Translations under genes and position numbers: made by a program
In this document: one piece after another, positions 27,242 to 38,106 of the stretch
Layout: each line of letters begins with the position of its first letter
How positions within the stretch are numbered: the first letter of the stretch is position 1
NCBI GenBank assembly: GCA_964035545.1
Contig: OZ037773.1
Coordinates: 10,728,251 to 10,792,250, forward strand
DNA: 64,000 nt
From: Bugula neritina
Lineage: Eukaryota > Bryozoa > Gymnolaemata > Cheilostomatida > Bugulidae
Reading direction: 5' to 3'
The notes under the pieces: generated by a model
Databases searched by the model: none
Seen by the model: only the letters and a program-made list of their open reading frames with translations
What the model was told of the DNA's origin: nothing

Positions 27242-30021
27242 ATGGCTTATTCAGAAAAATTAAACTCGTTTACTTTTAAGCCAGAAGAATTGGCTGAATT
27301 AAGCATTTTAAAGAATGGTCATATTGTAGCTATTTTTCGAAAGTTGCCCCACAAAGGCATATGCAAGCCAAAAGAGATATACCGAGTGTTGCCAGACCAG
27401 TTCAAGTGTAGAATCACCGAGTTGACAATCGAACAGGTTTTAAAAGAATATAAAAAATGAATAAGAATATTGGAAAGAAGAGCGCCGTGGCTAGAATGAT
27501 AACATTCTTGGATGTGGAAATAGGGAACTCTACAACTCCTTTAGATTTACGTTTGCTGCCAAAGGCACCTTACCAATGCTCTATCAGTAGCAGGAACAGA
27601 ATACATCTGGCGCACAAGTTAACCCAAATAAGAGCCGATGAAACGGCTAAAAAGAACTTGTCTTTGACTTTTGAAATTACAAAACTAAAAGAGAGGCTAC
27701 GGATGGCACATTTTAAAGCAAGGAAATACTACCGTAGACATAAAAGAGCCTTAGGAAAAATCGATTTCCTTGAGAAAAACATAAATGGCCTCAAAAGGAC
27801 TGTAACAAGGGTTAAAAAGCAAATGACTTTTTGCCATAAAAGAGAACAAAAAAATAAAACGGAATCAGAAAACAAACTGACCCTCATTAGAGTTGCTATG
27901 CGACGGGAGTATTTAGAACTAAAAAAGCAGAATTCTATTTTGAAGGATAGAATTATAGAGTTGGAAGTAAAGCAAGATGAGCTAAATGATGATGTTGATA
28001 CCCAGCAGTTGAAAACCAAAGACAGTGGAAAATATGTGGAAAACATTCGTAAGGCTGTTTACTATTGTGCTCGTCGGCAGGTGCCAATGAATTATATTTC
28101 TGATATATTGGGTAAAAGCGTTGAGTTACTGACAGGTATCAGCGTGAGTCCACTTCCATCAGGATCTTCATGTTCAAACATGATAGCTGAGATGCGTCTT
28201 CTTTCTATGGTTCAGGCTGTTGAGGCAATTCTAAATTCTACCTTTGTGAATCTAGCATGGGATGCTACAACAGTAAAATGGAAACATCTGAACGAAGTTC
28301 ATGTTAATACAGACTCCGGACACTTTGTCCTTGATGTCACTGTTGTAGCTGGTAGTCAAGCATCAGATTATTCAGAGCACATCATCTCAGCTTTAGAAAA
28401 TGCGGTGGACTGTTACTGCAGTTTGAATACCAACTGTGACAGGCTGGAGGTGCTGAGCAAAGTCAAAGAAAACATCACTTCAACTTTGAGTGATCGAGCT
28501 GCTGTAAATAGTTGTGTTACAGCAAAACTGGAACAATATGTGGGCCACTCTTTAATGGAACTGAATTGCAATATACATCCATTGGACAGCCTTTCTATAG
28601 AGTATAGAAAGTTGGCAAAATCTTATGAGTTAAAGCAAAATGTCTCCTCCACCCTTCCTGGAAATGAGTCAATATTGCTGAAGCTCATTTTGAGTATTTC
28701 AAAGATAAAGTACAAGAGCTCATCAGGTGAGCCAAGCAAGTTTAAAGCATTCTTTAGTCAGCAACAAGAAGATCATAGGCTTATAATGCGATACGTTGGC
28801 AATAGATTTCACGTTCTATTTGCTCTTTGCGGCAACATTCACTATCTGCTGAAATTACTTATAATGTATTTCTCTGATGTGTCTGAAAAGGAAATTTCTA
28901 AAGGTATTCTATCAGCTTTGCAGTCAGATGTTGTAAGACAAGAGCTACTCATTGGAGGACTTTTTGGGAAACGGTTAACAGGGCCATGGATGACATGCTT
29001 GTACCGGAAAGAAAATGTCTCCAACCTTGAAAGCAGTCGAATACTGAACCAGGCCTATAAGAACGTCCAGAAACTTGTACAAGAACCTGAACTTTTGTGG
29101 AGTAAAGATTTTAACTGTTTCAACATTGCCAATTCTGAAGACCCTGTAGCTTTACACCTCAATGCTGTTGAACCAGATCATGCTTTACTCTCTCTGGCCT
29201 CTCAAACAGCCAAGTCATTTGAGCAAGTAATGGTCAAACAACTAACACGGTACCTTCAAGGAGGGGAGCTGTACGAACTTCCTCCTGAAAGAGTTGTTCT
29301 TGCTACTAATGCCCCATCAGACAACATGATTGCAGAAAGTGTTTTAGGGTTGTCTGATAATTTGTGTCGTAATTTACGCAATTCAACTGCTGCACATTTG
29401 TCAGCTAAAGTAGCCTTTGCGACTAATAAAACCTTTGAATGGTTGGATACTTTAGAAAGTGGATCCATATATAACTCAATTAAAGCTTCAAGGACACTCC
29501 AAAATACATCTAAATGCCGAGCGACACAAGTTTCAGAAGATATTAGTGAGAGAATTCAAGTAAAACTGCAGTCCCAGATTGACAAAAAAAGACGGTTGTT
29601 GTCTTCAACAATTAAATCGTTTACCCAAGTTCCAAGTTCATTTGAAGAGAATGTAATCAATCAGAAGTTGGATATTCCTGTGAGTGTGGTAAATAAAGCT
29701 GCAGAGATTGTGAGATGCCCTGACACCCTAATTGGTCGAGAGTTCGTGCACATTTGGAATGTGGATGGTAGAGACAGGAAGTACCGTCTTAGAGTAATTG
29801 ACAGTAAATCGGCAGCTGATGTTACCAAATACACATCCGTTTGCATTGAAGAAGGAGAATGCTTTAGTGAAGCTGAAGAATACGACTTCATGCTGCACAA
29901 CTTCTTGACAGACTTCCTAGTAGGAGATGCTTATTTTGAAGACTCATATGGTTCTGCAGGAATAACAAACTCTGAGGGAGAAATCTCAAACCCAGAAAGC
30001 TGCAGTTTGCTTCGAGTTTAA
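27242..30021 (+). pseudogene. Transposase-like protein, plus-strand copy, frameshifted near the N-terminus
   Basis: Two overlapping frames, 27242-27460 (72 aa) and 27457-30021 (854 aa), correspond to one protein in the minus-strand copy. The first ends LKEYKK then TGA; the second starts at the overlapping ATG. The break is a run of six A at 27452-27457, consistent with a one-base indel. The second frame has a basic coiled coil, then AWDATT (Asp269), SDRAAVN (Asp346), LNCNIHPLDS and NMIAESVLG (Glu627), with no Gln/Ser repeat arrays. The C-terminus diverges from the sister only in the last 20 residues. The 854-aa part could still be made from its own ATG, so this may be functional as two proteins. 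No introns. Confidence 0.7.
28176..29959 (+). repeat. Inverted-repeat arm B (about 1.78 kb)
   Basis: Inverse near-identical partner of 22972-24754. Differences cluster around 28675-28770 (LILSISKIKYKSSS here against LIINISKMKRKNSS there), while the rest has only scattered changes. Confidence 0.92.
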
Positions 30022-31553
30022 AAATGTAATTGTCTCTTTTCATATCTATAACGTTTACTTTATAATACATTGGTTTTAGTTTACAATTTATATCAATTTA
30101 TTCTCAAAGTGTGTTCACCATTTTCTAGCTAGTGTGCTATGTCTAATATATAACTGGTTTTGGTGCCTCTGATAAACTAGATGTTTCACTCTTTTTGGCA
30201 TTTAAATAGCAATAAACCTTTTCCATTAGGTTATCGCTTTTCATATACTTTTGACTCATCAAGTTGGTTCTCTGAATAATATAATACCAAGACTTGCTGC
30301 AGTCAGCTGTTGATACAACAATCTGCACTGATGTGGGCCAGCCACTAGTAACACACATACTCTATATTATAGCATAGATTTGAACAGCTGACTGCAGGTG
30401 TGCTGAAGTGTCATCAGGTGGCCACTTGACTTACCATTGTTTGCAGACAATGCTTGTCATATTAAGATTTGCTAAAGTGTTACATGTATTGTCTATATAA
30501 GAGCTCCTCCATCTTCTAGTATATCATTACTTAACAGCACACATCACAGCTTGAGAGATTCTATCTTGGTCTACTATAATGGTTTATTATTACATTGGCA
30601 ATACCAGTCATAATCCAACACATAACCATCATCAGACTGTGACCTTTTCCATACTGGTAGTTAAACTGAGGGAAATACATAACTTAAACAAAACTTTAAA
30701 TATTTAATATACACAATTTAGGGGTGGATGCACATAGCAACAAAATGTAAATATTTTATAATGCCATATCATAATCGTTATAGTTGCAATAGCGTATGCT
30801 CTGAAGGTAATGATTTTATGGGCAAACATCGCCTTGCTTGATAATCCTATCATGGTTACTTTGTATAAATTGTCAGAATTAAGTGAAGAGTAATCTTCTC
30901 TTTGTAATAATGCTGTCGAAATATTTACTGCCTAAGGGAATTACAGAATGATGATAAGCACTCTACTCCGAGTTGGTGGTAAAGAACGATTTTAGTTTAT
31001 GAGTCTGACATTTGGAGTTATGTTTCCAACTATAAGCTCGGGACCAATGAACTCGGTGCTCGGGACCCCCTAAACCACTATCATCATTCACCACTACAAC
31101 TGTGTGTTGAAATGTGAATATTGCTAGAAGCAACACTAAATTGGGGGTGAACGAGTTCGTATGCAACTCGAATTCGAGACACCCACCCCTACTGCACACT
31201 GAGTCTAGGCTAGGCAAAACTAGCAAAACCATTGAACTCAATAATTATTATTAACTGGTCTATTCCAGCTCAGTGCGTAAAACGAGCTGGAAAGACCATT
31301 TTCATTGAGTTGTAAGGTCGCCGTAAAAATCTTTCTGCATGTGGTTCGAAAGTTTGTTTGAACGCTCTACTATCAAGATGACCTTGACAACAACATTCGT
31401 TTTTCTCTTATTCATTTTGGAATAAATTATTACTATTATAATTATTATTGGTGGTATTATAGTTATACACACTGAGGTGAAATATTATTGAGTTCATTGG
31501 TTATACAGATCAACTTTAAACCATAACAATATTTGATTATTTTCAAAATCAAA
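30022..31553. other. Intergenic; one candidate MITE, no gene
   Basis: AT-rich spacer before MCCC2. The only structure noticed is the candidate foldback element at 30958-31112. Short frames on both strands have no recognisable content. The MCCC2 promoter presumably lies in the last few hundred bases. Confidence 0.5.
30958..31112. repeat. Candidate MITE, diverged relative of the one at 46677
   Basis: Left end CTCCGAGTTGGTGGTAAAGA then ACGATTTTAG parallels ATCCGAGTTGGGGGTGAAGG then ACGATTTTAA at 46682. The right end (CTAAACCACTATCATCATTC, ACCACTACAAC) is a rough inverse of the left. The inverse match is imperfect. Confidence 0.4.
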
Positions 31554-34500
31554 ATGAAGCGTTTGAAATTGTTAAACCGATCATTTCTGCACATTAATAA
31601 GCATTTTCAAACAAGGAGACGCCACATTCACACTGGATCACTCGTAAACGAAATAGATGTTCATTCGGATGATTACAGGGTAAAACTAAATTTTTATTAT
31701 AAGTTAATCAAAATCAAAATGATTATGAAATAAAAAATCAATTTAAATTTATAACACATTCACAAATTTGCAATGCTAATGTTATTTATTGTTAACTAAT
31801 AGCTACACTCTATTCACTTTGTCTCTATTGTCGTACTTGTAATTCAAATTGTTGTATTTCGATTTGATTTGAGCAATTTGAGTAATATTTATATTCATAA
31901 TCATATTGATGGCAGTTATAATATAAATTGAAATATTAAGTTTAGTTACAATTATTATTGTAATAATTTTTTAAGTAAAGCTAAAGGTAATCATTGTCAT
32001 TATGATTGCCACTGAGTCATTATGATTATGAATATGATTGTGCTCAATCGTTATCGGTTATTCATTAACTTTAATGTTTGACAAATAATAATGTTATTAT
32101 TTATTTATTATTATTTTGCTTATGGTTATATTTATTACTAATAATAATTGTTGATATTTATAATTATGTTGATTATGTTAATCTTTGTTTTCTAGATTTA
32201 CTATAATTCAGTTCGTTATATTTTTGATTATAGGCAGAATAATTATTATTTCCTACACCATTATTATATGTCTTCATGTGTGTGATATGTAATAAATCAA
32301 TTTAATGTTAGTATGATCTAACTGTATAACTGTGGTGTAGTTTCAGCTTTTTTTGATCACTATTACTAGTGTTAACTGTTATTGTAATTGCAGCAAATAC
32401 TGGATTATCAGTTATGTAAATATTGAGATGAATATTAATATCAACATGTTTATTTCTTTGATGTAGTCATAAATGTTCTAAGTTTGAATACATATCTTAT
32501 ACAAGCCATGTATGCTACTAGGTTTATATTTTACAGACCAACTTTGAAGCGATGTCCTCTTTAGTCTCAACGCTCAAAAAACATACAAATAGAATTATTT
32601 TAGGTAAGCGAATTTTTTCAAAATTGGAAGTGAAAACGTTCTTGAGGTTTAAAATTTTTGTTCAATTTATTAGGTTGATTTTCTAGTGTTATCAAATGTA
32701 TGCCTGTAAGATGAATTCAGTCTGTGTTTGTGACCTTGAGGTGGCGGTGAGAAGGCGAGAGAGAGGCACGCATCGAGGAATAAACTGTTTGTTAGAGACA
32801 GAATAGATAGACTACTGGACCCTTGTAGTAGTTTCTTGGAGTTCTCCCAGTTGGCAGGCCACGAGCTGTATGGGGAAGATGTACCTGCAGGGGGGATAGT
32901 TACTGGCATAGGACAAGTTTCTGGGTATTTGTAATATACTTACACTACATATACTTACACAACATATACTTACACTACATATACTTACACTACCTATACT
33001 TACACTACATATACTTACACTACTATACTTACACAACATATACTTACACTACATATACTTACACTACATATACTTACACTACATATACTTACACTACATA
33101 TACTTACACTACATATACTTACACTAGATATACTTTCACTACATATACTTACACTACATATACTTACACTACATATACTTACACTACATATACTTACACT
33201 ACATATACTTACACTACTATACTTACACAACATATACTTACACTACATATACTTACACTACATATACTTACACTACATATACTTACACTACATATACTTA
33301 CACTACATATACTTACACTAGATATACTTTCACTACATATACTTACACTACATATACTTACACTACATATACTTACAGTGTAGAGTGTGTCATCATAGCT
33401 AATGACCCAACAGTAAAGGGAGGCTCATACTATCCAATCACAGTGAAGAAACACTTAAGAGCTCAGGATATTGCCAGACAGAACAATCTTCCGTGTTTGT
33501 ACCTAGGTGTGTGTGCTACTATCACTTACATTACATCATATGTATGTATATATAGTACATCATATGTATGTATATATAGTACATCATATGTATGTATATA
33601 TAGTACATCATATGTATGTATATATAGTACATCATATGTATGTATATATAGTACATCATATGTATGTATATATAGTACATCATATGTATGTATATATAGT
33701 ACATCATATGTATGTATATAGTACATCATATGTATGTATATATAGTACATCATATGTATGTATATATAGTACATCATATGTATGTATATATAGTATATCA
33801 TATGTATGTATATATAGTACATCATATGTATGTATATATAGTACATCATATGTATGTATATATAGTACATCATATGTATGTATATATAGTACATCATATG
33901 TATGTATATATAGTACATCATATGTATGTATATATAGTACATCATATGTATGTATATATAGTACAACATATGTATGTATATATAGTACATCATATGTATG
34001 TATATATAGTACATCATATGTATGTATATATAGTACAACATATGTATGTATATATAGTACGTCATATGTATGTATATAGTACATCATATATATGTGTTGC
34101 TGTTACAGTTGACTCTGGAGGTGCTAATTTGCCGAGACAAGATGAAGTTTTTCCAGATAGAGATCACTTTGGTAGAATATTTTACAACCAGGCAACCATG
34201 TCTAGTGAGGGAATACCTCAGGTGAGTTCGGGAAACACCAAAGGGAAGTGAGGGAATACCTCAGGTGAGTTCGGGAAACACCAAAGGGAAGTGAGGTGAT
34301 ACGTCAGGTTGAGAGTGAGGGAATCTCTCAAACTGGAAGTGTTTCACAGTACATACATATGAATATGAGACGCTGTACTATATGTATTATACAATCTGTT
34401 GATTTATAGATAGCTGTGGTGCTGGGAAGCTGCACGGCGGGAGGTGCATACGTGCCCGCCATGTCTGATGAAAGTATCATAGTGAAGAAACAAGGCACGA

Positions 34501-37500
34501 TATTTCTGGCTGGACCTCCACTGGTGGGTACACGCTATACTCTCTACTCTATACTCTCTACTCTATAGTCTATACTCTCTACTCTATACTCTATACTCTA
34601 TGGTCTATACTCTATACTCTCTGCTTTATACTCTCTGCTCTATAGTCTATACTCTCTACTCTATAGTCTATACTCTATACTCTCTGCTCTATACTCTCTG
34701 CTCTATAGTCTATACTCTCTACTCTATACTCTATACTCTATGGTCTATACTCTATACTCTCTGCTCTATACTCTCTGCTCTATAGTCTATACTCTCTACT
34801 CTATAGTCTATACTCTATACTCTCTACTCTATACTCTATGGTCTATACTCTATACTCTCTACTCTCTGCTCTATAGTCTATACTCTATAGTCTATACTCT
34901 ATACTCTCTACTCTATATTCTATAGTCTCTGCTCTATAGTCTATAGTCTCTACTCTTTACTCTATAGTCTATACTCTCTACTCTATACTCTATGGTCTAT
35001 ACTCTCTGCTCTATAATCTATAGTCTATACTCTATACTCTCTACTCTATACTCTCTACTCTATAGTCTATACTCTATAGTCTACTACAGTACACTATACA
35101 GGATACTACAGTACACTATACAGGATACTACAGTACACTATACAGAATACTACAGTACACTATACAGAATACTATACATACAGGTGAGAGCTGCCACAGG
35201 TGAACAGGTGTCAGCCGAGGAGCTAGGAGGAGCTGACCTACACTGTGGTAAATCAGGGGTCACCGATCATTACGCTGTCGATGATGAACACGCCTTGCAC
35301 TTGGCTAGGAGAGTCGTGGCTAACCTCAACAGACCGAGAGTGGACCACCTGAGGTGTGTGTCTATACTGTATACTATCTGCTATATACTATATGCTCCCT
35401 GCTATATACTGTATACTATCTACTATATACTCTATGCTATCTCCTATATACTATATGCTATATGCTATATACTCTATGCTATCTGCTATATACTCTATGC
35501 TATCTGCTATATATACTCTATGCTATCTGCTATATATACTATATACTATCTGCTATATACTCTATACTATCTGCTATATACTATCTGCTATATACTATAT
35601 ACTCTATGCTATCTGCTATATACTCTATGCTATATACTCTATGCTATCTGCTATATACTCTATGCTATCTGCTATATATACTATATGCTATCTGCTATAT
35701 ACTATATGCTATCTGCTATATACTCTATACTATCTGCTATATACTATCTGCTATATATACTCTCTGCTATATATACTGTATACTATGGTATATGCTGTAT
35801 ATGTGTATAGTATGTAGAGTGATATTAATCTAATTGTCTCTTTAAGTCGTAACAGCAGTTTTGACCCTCCTCTGTATGATCCAAAGGAACTCTATGGCAT
35901 TGTGGGACAGAATCTCAAAAAGACATTTGACATGCGCCAGGTAGGGTGTGTTTAACTAATCAGCACTTTACTCGAGTGATTGGACTGCTCTGATTGGCTG
36001 AGACTAATGGGAGCTCTTTTACAGGTGATAGCCCGGGTTGTTGATGGCTCAAAGTTTGATGAGTTTAAGGCACGGTTTGGCGAATCCATCATTACTGGTT
36101 TTGCTTCTATCTCCGGCTATCCTTGTGGCATAATAGGCAACAATGGAGTACTCTTCTCAGAATCGGCATTGAAGGTAATTCACTCTAAGAATGTTGACTG
36201 TACTAGTATTTACTCTAAGAGTGTTGACTGTACTAGTATTTACTCCAAGAGTGTTGACTGTACTAGTATTTACTCTAAGAGTGTTGACTGTACTAGTATT
36301 TACTCTAATAATGTTGACTGTACTAGTTTTTACTCTAAGAGTGTTGACTGTACTAGTATTTACTCCAAGAGTGTTGACTGTACTAGTATTTACTTTAAGA
36401 GTGTTGACTGTACTAGTATTTACTCTAAGAGTGTTGACTGTACTAGTATTTACTCTAAGAGTGTTGACTGTAATCTATTTGTAGGCCACTCACTTTATAG
36501 AATTATGCTGCCAAAGAAAAATACCCTTAATATTTCTACAGAACATAACTGGTAAGTATGCCATTAACACCCATGTTTATTATATAGACGTTAGATACTC
36601 TGTAGTTGGTATGTAAATACAGATATAGTAGCAGATATACACTACATATAGTTGGCTATTGTATTGGCTATTCTCAGGTTTCATGGTTGGTAAGGAGGCT
36701 GAAGCTGGTGGAATTGCCAAGAATGGAGCGAAAATGGTGACAGCTGTGGCCTGTGCCAAAGTTCCTAAGATTACACTGATTATTGGCGGGTCCTATGGGG
36801 CTGGTAACTACGGCATGTGTGGCAGGGCGTATGCGTAAGTTTACACCTCAGGCTATGCTTATACCTCAGGCTATGCTTATACCTCAGGCTATGCTTATAC
36901 CTCAGGCTATGCTTATACCTTATCCTTAGAGTACTGGGTGATAGTATATACTGTAGAGTACTGGGTGCTAGTATATACTGTAGAGTACTGGGTGATAGTA
37001 TATACTGTAGAGTACTGGGTGATAGTATATACTGTAGAATATATGCTGTAGAGTACTGGGTGATAGTATATACTGTAGAGTACTGGGTGATAGTATATAC
37101 TGTAGAGTACTGGGTGATAGTATATACTGTAGAGTACTGGGTGATAGTATATACTGTAGAGTACTGGGTGTTAGTATATACTGTAGAGTACTGGGTGATA
37201 GTATATACTGTAGAATATATGCTGTAGAGTACTGGGTGATAGTATATACTGTAGAGTACTGGGTGATAGTATACTGTAGAGTACTGGGTGATAGTATATA
37301 CTGTAGAGTACTGGGTGATAGTATATACTGTAGAGTACTGGGTGCTAGTATATACTGTAGAATATATGCTGTAGAGTACTGGGTGATAGTATATACTGTA
37401 GAGTACTGGGTGATAGTATACTGGTTTGACTTGTAGCCCCAGATTTCTGTACATGTGGCCGAACTCTCGAATATCAGTGATGGGCGGGGAACAGGCAGCT

Positions 37501-38106
37501 GGAGTGTTAGCTCAGATCAGTCGTGAGCAGCGGGAGAGGGAAGGAAAGCAGGTAGCTTTTACTGTATTAGATAAGTCATATGTCTACTGTGTAAGATGAG
37601 TCATATGTATACTGTGTAAGATGAGTCATATGTATACTGTGTAAGATGAGTCATATGTCTACTGTATAAGATGAGTCATATGTCTACTGTATAAGATGAG
37701 TCATATGTATACTGTGTAAGATGAGCCATATGTATACTGTATTAGATGAGTATTATATATATATATATGTATATATATATAGCTTTAGTGTTTATATTTC
37801 AGTGGACGCAGACGGAGGAGGATGCCCTGAAAGCCCCAATACTTGCTAAGTATGATAAGGAAGGAAGCCCTTACTATTCCAGTGCTAGGTAATGAGATTT
37901 TAAACCTGTTTTAGTTAGAATTTCCTTAGCAGATTACTTCAAGTAGTTTATAAAGTGTAGCCTTATGCCCTGTGTCTTGTATGTTAAGGTTGTGGGACGA
38001 TGGAGTGATAGACCCGGCTGATACGAGAACTGTGTTGTCACTGAGTCTGGCAGCATGTTCTAACGCCCCCACACCAGACACCAAGTTTGGCATATTCAGG
38101 ATGTAG
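31554..38106 (+). CDS. MCCC2: Methylcrotonoyl-CoA carboxylase beta subunit
   Basis: Fourteen exons: 31554-31679, 32537-32603, 32741-32924, 33379-33506, 34109-34221, 34410-34523, 35184-35353, 35847-35940, 36025-36174, 36485-36551, 36678-36834, 37437-37551, 37803-37888, 37989-38106. All phases agree and give 562 aa, against 563 in human. Residues 1-35 are basic and Arg-rich ([20 protein letters not shown]), a mitochondrial presequence. Carboxyltransferase landmarks: [36 protein letters not shown] (212-227) and [16 protein letters not shown] (441-456), the two glycine-rich loops that bind acyl-CoA and biotin carbonyl groups. With the biotinylated alpha subunit it carboxylates 3-methylcrotonyl-CoA in leucine breakdown in mitochondria. 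Eight introns carry tandem arrays; introns 1, 2, 8, 10 and 13 do not. Confidence 0.97.
31680..32536. other. MCCC2 intron 1, array-free
   Basis: 857 bp of AT-rich sequence with no tandem array. It is the only long intron in the window without one, and so a useful contrast. Confidence 0.7.
32935..33376. repeat. 15-bp TATACTTACACTACA array, MCCC2 intron 3
   Basis: About 29 copies. The acceptor (ATATACTTACAG|TGTAGAG) is the last unit with TTACAC changed to TTACAG, so one base converted a repeat unit into, or was copied from, the splice site. Confidence 0.92.
33525..34090. repeat. 24-bp array, MCCC2 intron 4
   Basis: About 24 copies of TACATCATATGTATGTATAT plus ATAG. Every unit ends TATATAG. The 24-bp length gives long spurious frames on both strands. 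Confidence 0.92.
34205..34310. repeat. 43-bp triplication of exon end plus donor, MCCC2 intron 5
   Basis: The last 17 exon bases and donor, GTGAGGGAATACCTCAG|GTG, at 34205-34224 recur at 34248 and, degenerate, at 34291 (GTGAGGTGATACGTCAG). The intervening AGTTCGGGAAACACCAAAGG is also copied. This is the clearest young splice-site duplication in the window. Confidence 0.95.
34540..35085. repeat. CTATACTCT-type array, MCCC2 intron 6
   Basis: Irregular units of 7-bp CTATACT, CTCTACT, CTATAGT and CTCTGCT, with a higher-order period of about 140 bp (GCTCTATAGTCTATACTCTC and ACTCTATGGTCTATACTC blocks recur). Confidence 0.88.
35086..35183. repeat. 22-bp GATACTACAGTACACTATACAG array at the acceptor of MCCC2 intron 6
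   Basis: Four copies immediately before the exon, each ending ACTATACAG. The real acceptor is ACTATACATACAG|GTGAGA, so each unit ends as an acceptor-like sequence. Confidence 0.88.
35360..35805. repeat. TGCTATCTGCTATATACTA-type array, MCCC2 intron 7
   Basis: Irregular 9-20 bp units of CTATATACT and ATGCTATCTG. Fills the intron between donor GTGTGT and acceptor CTCTTTAAG. Confidence 0.88.
36180..36475. repeat. 30-bp array, MCCC2 intron 9
   Basis: Ten copies of TGTTGACTGTACTAGTATTT plus ACTCTAAGAG. It starts 6 bp after the donor GTAATT. Confidence 0.92.
36840..36925. repeat. 18-bp CAGGCTATGCTTATACCT array, MCCC2 intron 11
   Basis: Four to five copies starting at the donor. The exon end and donor read GGCGTATGC|GTAAGTTTACACC and the unit reads GGCTATGCTTATACC, so the unit looks like a decayed copy of the junction. 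Confidence 0.8.
36930..37425. repeat. 27-bp array, MCCC2 intron 11
   Basis: About 18 copies of TATATACTGTAGAGTACTGG plus GTGATAG, with a recurrent insert TAGAATATATGCTG (at about 37035, 37210 and 37355), that is, a higher-order period of about 150-175 bp. Confidence 0.92.
37570..37752. repeat. About 27-bp array, MCCC2 intron 12
   Basis: Seven copies of GATGAGTCATATGTATACTG plus TGTAA, followed by a short (TA)n. Confidence 0.88.

Noticed and set aside
27450-27462. Programmed -1 ribosomal frameshift at the A-rich run
   Set aside because: The heptamer does not fit X XXY YYZ in the first frame's register, and no downstream structure is evident; a simple indel is more economical.
33443-34251. 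Frames on both strands made of YVCIYSTS or MYVYIVHH repeats
   Set aside because: 24-bp intronic array of MCCC2; repeat length divisible by three keeps frames open artificially.
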